A stretch of DNA of 64,000 nucleotides from assembly GCA_027625095.1 (NCBI GenBank), contig JAQBXN010000010.1, positions 46,744 to 110,743 on the forward strand. Reading direction: 5' to 3'. The notes beneath the pieces were generated by a model, which had not been told where the DNA came from, searched no databases, and saw only the letters and a program-made list of their open reading frames with translations. Position numbers and translations under genes: made by a program. This document shows positions 60,252 to 64,000 of the stretch, one piece after another; position 1 is the first letter of the stretch, and each line of letters begins with the position of its first letter. This DNA comes from Planctomycetota bacterium. Lineage in GTDB: Bacteria > Planctomycetota > PUPC01 > JACPCR01.

Positions 60252-63032
60252 CTACTCAAACGTTATCACCCCAAGATAGTCAGCGTTGTTGAAAGAGGTG
60301 CTCGGCACCCACGCGGAAAAGACCATGTGCTCCGGGGCACCGGAGCCATCAGTATTGGTCCTGCCGAACTGGGCCCGCCATACTTCCCCAGACACTGCCT
60401 TCCTCCCCAGCGTCTCCCAGGGAATGGCCATTTCAACCGTCCAGGTCCCTTTAGGCTGATCCTTGCCGGTGGCAGCCTGGAATTCTCCGTTCCACTCTCT
60501 TCCGCCGTTCCCGGTCGCGTCAAAGCACGCGCCTGCGCTGTTTAAAATGAAGTGGAAGTAGTCGCTCTTGGCCGTGCCGCGCGGGAGCAGCACGAAATCG
60601 ATGCTGTCGTCTCTCCAGACCGAGGTGTCACGTCCATCGTACTTGGTGATCAGCTTCTTCGTGTCTTCATCACAGACGTAAGCGATGTAGAGTGCGTCGT
60701 CGTCGTAGCCGACCCTGACGCTGGTCATGTCGACCAGTTTTGTACCGTAGCCCTTCTTCGAGATGTTGTGTACCAGGCCGAGGGGAGAGATACGCTGCCA
60801 GTCCGCTTCGTCGGCACGGCCATCGATGGTGGGCCGGTTCTTCATCCTGCCGGCAACGGTCACCCCCTTCAGGTAGTTGTCTAGTTGCTGCTTCAGGACG
60901 TCCCACGCCGGTTGGATCGCGATGGGAGTATTCGGGTTGAGTGCCTGTTCGTTCACACAGCTTTCTATCCCATCCATCCGGGCACGAAGCGCCGTGGCCA
61001 GGTCGCCCCCCGCCTCCTCGTCACCGGCCTTGACCTGCGCCTTCACCAGATTCTCGATGATGATCCCGCTTGCCTCGTAGTAGTAGGGGTCCATGGGGAC
61101 AACGGTTACGCGGGGGCCGGATTTCCAGTTCCGGCCAACCATCAGGCCCTGAAAGAAACTGTAGAAATCATTCTGGAACTGATCGAAGATCAGCGCCTCG
61201 ACCCCATGGGTCAGATGCTGCATGCTGTTGAGAGCGCTCACAAATTCGACCAGCTTGGCTGGCGTCAATGTTCCGCAGTTCGCCATGTTGCGGGCAACGA
61301 ATTCACGGAGCGCATAGTATTCGGTCAGGCGGAAACACTTCCTGACCTGAAGCACTCTCTGCCGCGCGTTCTCGTCGGCCACGAGGCGCAATGCCTCGGC
61401 GAGGTGCCGGTTGCATTCGTCGACCCTCGCCGGCGTGTAGATAGCGAACTGATCACGCGGCTTGTTGGGGTACTCGCAGACCATGGAAAACACGGGCGCG
61501 TCATGCGTATTCCATATCTGCTCGTTCAGACGGTAGAACGCGGCCATCGGCGCGGCGGCCTTGCCGAATGCTTTGGCGCAGAATTCGTCAAGCCATTCGT
61601 CCGGAGAGCTTTCGATATTCCACAACAGGCGGGCCTTGATGTAGAGTTCCGGCGCATCCAGCCCCCAGTTGGGATACTCCTCGCTGTAGTATCCGCGTGC
61701 GCCGTGCGCATAGGCCATGCGCAGGTACTCAGCGATCGACTTGAGCGGCATCTTGGGGATATAGACGTTGCGCCCATGGCTCCACAGGTAGACTCCCAAC
61801 GTATCAACACGCGCAGACCATTCGCTGAATTGTTTCTGGCTCCAGGCCTGCAGTTTCTTGTCGAAGTGATAGCGGGAATAGTCATTCGGCTGGACGTACA
61901 CGACCAGATTCGGTTCGAGCTTGAAGGGGGGTGGGACGGAGGTGCCGCTGGCGTAGGCCATGCAGCCGAGCTTCTTGGCCGGATGCGTCTTGGCCAGATC
62001 GCGGCAGACTTTGTTCAGGAAGGAAAAGTAGACAAATGAGTAATTTTTCTTCCCGGCGTCATCGTAGCCGGCCCCCTCATTGGCCTTCCTGCAGGCCTCG
62101 CACTCGCAGAATCCCCCCATATCGTTGACGCCCATGCTGAAGACCTGCGCCTTCGGAAATGCGTCGAAGAACTCGCGTGCCGCCTGCGCGCATAGCCCGA
62201 CCACATCCGAATTGGTCAGGCAGGGCTGGATACCCCGGTGCCCGGCGTGATCATTTTTCGGCACGTGGCGTTCGCCGCCGAAGTACGGGAAGTACTCCGG
62301 ATGCTCTTTGCCGTATTTGCTGGGCGTAATGATGAACCCCAGCGAGTGATGGAAGTTGTACCGGGCTCGGATCCGATTTCGCTTCATCCAGGCCACGCCC
62401 TCTTTCGACACGGGGCCCGGCAAGCCGGCCGAAGTGACGCCGCTGAACATGCGCGACTTGAACGAGGGTTCCTCGACAACATTCAGAGCGTCGACGGCCA
62501 GAGTCTTGTTCTCGGGCACAATTTCCCACAGCGCACCCGGCTGGAGCCAGCGTACCCCGCATACCCGCTCCAGAAAGTCGTACACCGCCATCTCGCTGCC
62601 CCAGTCGTCAACGCCGACGAGCGTAACCTGGTCGCCCACACGCTTCAGAAAGATCGCGTCGCGGTCGTGCTTGTCGAACGGCAGATTGAGACCGGCCACG
62701 AACTCGGTGAAGCCCACATGGATGGCGGGGCCTTTCGTGTCCGTCCCGTCCTCGACGATGGGCAGCTTCGCGCCCGTGATGCGCTCGAGGTACGTCTGAA
62801 GCGTCTGAGCCCATTGGCGGGGCGGGATGTTGTACTTGCCCGGAAAGGTGAACTCATCCACGGCCACCTGTCGCTCCTCGATCACGTTCTGCACGACAAT
62901 CACCGCCTTGGCTTGGCCGTTCTCCACAATACGAAGCGGCTTGGTCGACTCTTCGGCCCGACAAGTGTCGAGGTCAGACAAGCCCAATGCCAAGGCGGTC
63001 AACAGTACCATGGTGGCGTGCATTCGGCGCAT
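60252..63032 (-). CDS. Exported DUF4838 domain protein with CBM9-like C-terminus
   Basis: From the ATG at 63030-63032 a 926-residue protein with signal peptide (MVLLTALALGLSDLDTCRA). An alpha-glucuronidase/GH20-like N-terminal domain (about 30-150; LQTYLERITGAKLPIVEDG, YDFLERVCGVRWLQPG) precedes the DUF4838 region (VFSMGVNDMGGFCECEACRK, YLWSHGRNVYIPKMPLKSI, EEYPNWGLDAPELYIKARLL). The last 190 residues form a CBM9-like module (RPTIDGRADEADWQRIS, WTVEMAIPWETLG). DUF4838 proteins are glycan-related and uncharacterised. It probably works with the large hydrolase downstream. Confidence 0.85.
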   Translation of the reverse strand: MRRMHATMVLLTALALGLSDLDTCRAEESTKPLRIVENGQAKAVIVVQNVIEERQVAVDEFTFPGKYNIPPRQWAQTLQTYLERITGAKLPIVEDGTDTKGPAIHVGFTEFVAGLNLPFDKHDRDAIFLKRVGDQVTLVGVDDWGSEMAVYDFLERVCGVRWLQPGALWEIVPENKTLAVDALNVVEEPSFKSRMFSGVTSAGLPGPVSKEGVAWMKRNRIRARYNFHHSLGFIITPSKYGKEHPEYFPYFGGERHVPKNDHAGHRGIQPCLTNSDVVGLCAQAAREFFDAFPKAQVFSMGVNDMGGFCECEACRKANEGAGYDDAGKKNYSFVYFSFLNKVCRDLAKTHPAKKLGCMAYASGTSVPPPFKLEPNLVVYVQPNDYSRYHFDKKLQAWSQKQFSEWSARVDTLGVYLWSHGRNVYIPKMPLKSIAEYLRMAYAHGARGYYSEEYPNWGLDAPELYIKARLLWNIESSPDEWLDEFCAKAFGKAAAPMAAFYRLNEQIWNTHDAPVFSMVCEYPNKPRDQFAIYTPARVDECNRHLAEALRLVADENARQRVLQVRKCFRLTEYYALREFVARNMANCGTLTPAKLVEFVSALNSMQHLTHGVEALIFDQFQNDFYSFFQGLMVGRNWKSGPRVTVVPMDPYYYEASGIIIENLVKAQVKAGDEEAGGDLATALRARMDGIESCVNEQALNPNTPIAIQPAWDVLKQQLDNYLKGVTVAGRMKNRPTIDGRADEADWQRISPLGLVHNISKKGYGTKLVDMTSVRVGYDDDALYIAYVCDEDTKKLITKYDGRDTSVWRDDSIDFVLLPRGTAKSDYFHFILNSAGACFDATGNGGREWNGEFQAATGKDQPKGTWTVEMAIPWETLGRKAVSGEVWRAQFGRTNTDGSGAPEHMVFSAWVPSTSFNNADYLGVITFE

Positions 63033-63229
63033 ACTTTTACCCTTGTTGGCAACGAGATTGATGTCCACGCGCTCGCGGATTCTCAGAGTAGCATAGTGGC
63101 GACTTGCCTTCCCTCAAAACCGAGATGCTGCTGTCGCGGTTGGCGTACCCTGCAAGCCGCGAATGGTCGCGGCCGCGGGGCGACAGATGTGAAGATTGTT
63201 AGCATAATCGCGCGATCTGAAAGACTCCC

Positions 63230-64000
63230 ATGAAAACCCTCCAACAAATCGTGTCCTTCAGGTTGGTCGTCGCCGCAATGTCGGTGACCCTCGCGTTGTC
63301 CGCTCAGGACGAGGCGGACGCGCTCCTCGGCGGGAACGACGTAAACCCGACGGAGTTCATGGAGCAGTTGAAGGCGGCAAAGGCGCTGATGACCGCCGAA
63401 GTCTGGAAGCCTTCTACAGAAAAGGCGCGCGTCGGTGGAAAGGTGCGCGACCCCGAAGCGGAAGCCAAACTCCACGCTGATGGCATTCGAGAGTTGGACG
63501 CAATCGAAAAGCTGAAGGCGCTGCCGGGCAATGTGCGCATCGAGCTCTACCAGTTGAGGATGCTGCAATACTCAAAGATCCAACCGGACACGATCAAATA
63601 CGAGAAGTACGTCGGCCGGCTCCTTGAAATACCCGATTGCCCTCAAGACATCCGAAACGAGGTCGAAGCACGGCAAGCCGATCTCGGAAGTCCGTGGCAG
63701 GTCATGCGGTCGTACTACGTCGAATGCCTGCCGGAGAAGGTGATCGAGGGCCGCAAGAAGGCGTATGAGGTCCACACAAACAAGAAGATCGCGGCGACCG
63801 ATTTCAGCAAGAGCCCGGAAATGGCCGAGGCCTACAACAGTCTCGGCAGGATGTACTGGACAGACGGGGAGAACGAGAAGGCTGAGGAACTATTCCGAGC
63901 CGTCATGGAACAGAAGGACGTTCAAGGCAGTCAGGTGACGCCGGCCCGCATCGGCGATGCCATGATGTTCCTCGCCTCCATCGAGCTCCGGCGAGGCAAT
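63230..64000 (+). CDS. Exported TPR-like protein, N-terminal part
   Basis: From the ATG at 63230 the frame stays open to the window end (257 codons). Signal peptide: FRLVVAAMSVTLALSAQ. The rest is charged helices with TPR-like spacing, clear near the end: MAEAYNSLGRMYWTDGENEK, AEELFRAVMEQKDV and IGDAMMFLASIELRRGN. The first 84 bases are duplicated at 56440. Function unknown; the 3' part is outside the window. This gene is not in the supplied reading frames list because it is cut by the edge. Confidence 0.8.
   Translation, partial: MKTLQQIVSFRLVVAAMSVTLALSAQDEADALLGGNDVNPTEFMEQLKAAKALMTAEVWKPSTEKARVGGKVRDPEAEAKLHADGIRELDAIEKLKALPGNVRIELYQLRMLQYSKIQPDTIKYEKYVGRLLEIPDCPQDIRNEVEARQADLGSPWQVMRSYYVECLPEKVIEGRKKAYEVHTNKKIAATDFSKSPEMAEAYNSLGRMYWTDGENEKAEELFRAVMEQKDVQGSQVTPARIGDAMMFLASIELRRGN

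Noticed and set aside
60885..62039. 384-codon plus-strand open frame
   Set aside because: Antisense to the DUF4838 gene, which has signal peptide and recognisable domains.
62238..63233. 331-codon plus-strand open frame
   Set aside because: Antisense to the N-terminal DUF4838 region; ends just after the start of the true gene at 63230 in another frame.

Overview
The window is bacterial DNA of roughly 54% GC with dense, mostly short operons. Gene content points to an uncultured, environmental member of the Planctomycetota/Lentisphaerota/Kiritimatiellota/Hydrogenedentota neighbourhood: MlrC, mandelate-racemase-type and phytanoyl-CoA dioxygenase genes, NPCBM, YdjY and DUF4838 proteins, sialate-O-acetylesterase-like genes, a fused MFS/spermidine synthase, and secreted coiled-coil/TPR proteins. 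The sequence alone does not fix the phylum, and no rRNA or tRNA gene was recognised.

Layout. 0-11 kb: 5' end of glucose-6-phosphate dehydrogenase (minus), an enolase-superfamily enzyme overlapping an MlrC gene, a phytanoyl-CoA dioxygenase homologue, a mobA-tatC pair whose TatC carries a large extra first-loop domain, then a YggS-type PLP protein, a double GNAT protein and an MrfA/Hrq1-type helicase. 10.8-17.5 kb: a minus-strand set of secreted or membrane proteins (NPCBM protein, TPR-like protein, Ser/Lys/Gly-repeat coiled-coil protein, DUF4175-like protein) with a plus-strand HNH nuclease module between them. 17.9-30.3 kb: four-carbon acid sugar kinase, CheB, an unknown coiled-coil protein, an NCS2 permease, a DUF433/DUF5615 toxin-antitoxin pair, a heparinase II/III-like lyase, DnaK and TPR proteins. 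30.4-34.7 kb: a TRAP transporter operon, TatT lipoprotein then DctP, DctQ and DctM. DctM contains an inserted J-like domain, the most unusual observation here. 34.7-45.2 kb: secreted and regulatory-looking genes, a Gfo/Idh/MocA oxidoreductase, a DUF2330/HEAT-like protein, rhodanese plus cysteine-synthase-type enzyme, HicBA, an amidohydrolase, a gene remnant and dapF.

45.7-64 kb looks like an accessory region for glycan or glycoprotein use: two SGNH esterases, a phytanoyl-CoA dioxygenase, two YdjY genes (one broken), a truncated endo-alpha-N-acetylgalactosaminidase-like gene, a fused MFS/spermidine synthase, a large beta-galactosidase-like protein and a DUF4838 protein. In its middle (50.2-52.7 kb) is a cluster of damaged genes around an IS200/RAYT-like tyrosine transposase that carries an in-frame stop. 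The transposase is bracketed by 89-bp inverted composite REP-like repeats. A second trace of rearrangement is a duplicated gene 5' end (56440 and 63230) on either side of the two large glycan genes.

How the parts may fit (inference): secreted hydrolases and esterases release sugars and sugar acids; the dehydratase-type enzyme, MlrC, amidohydrolase/lactonase, oxidoreductase and acid sugar kinase would process them; and the TRAP system with its TatT partner would import an organic acid or another ligand.
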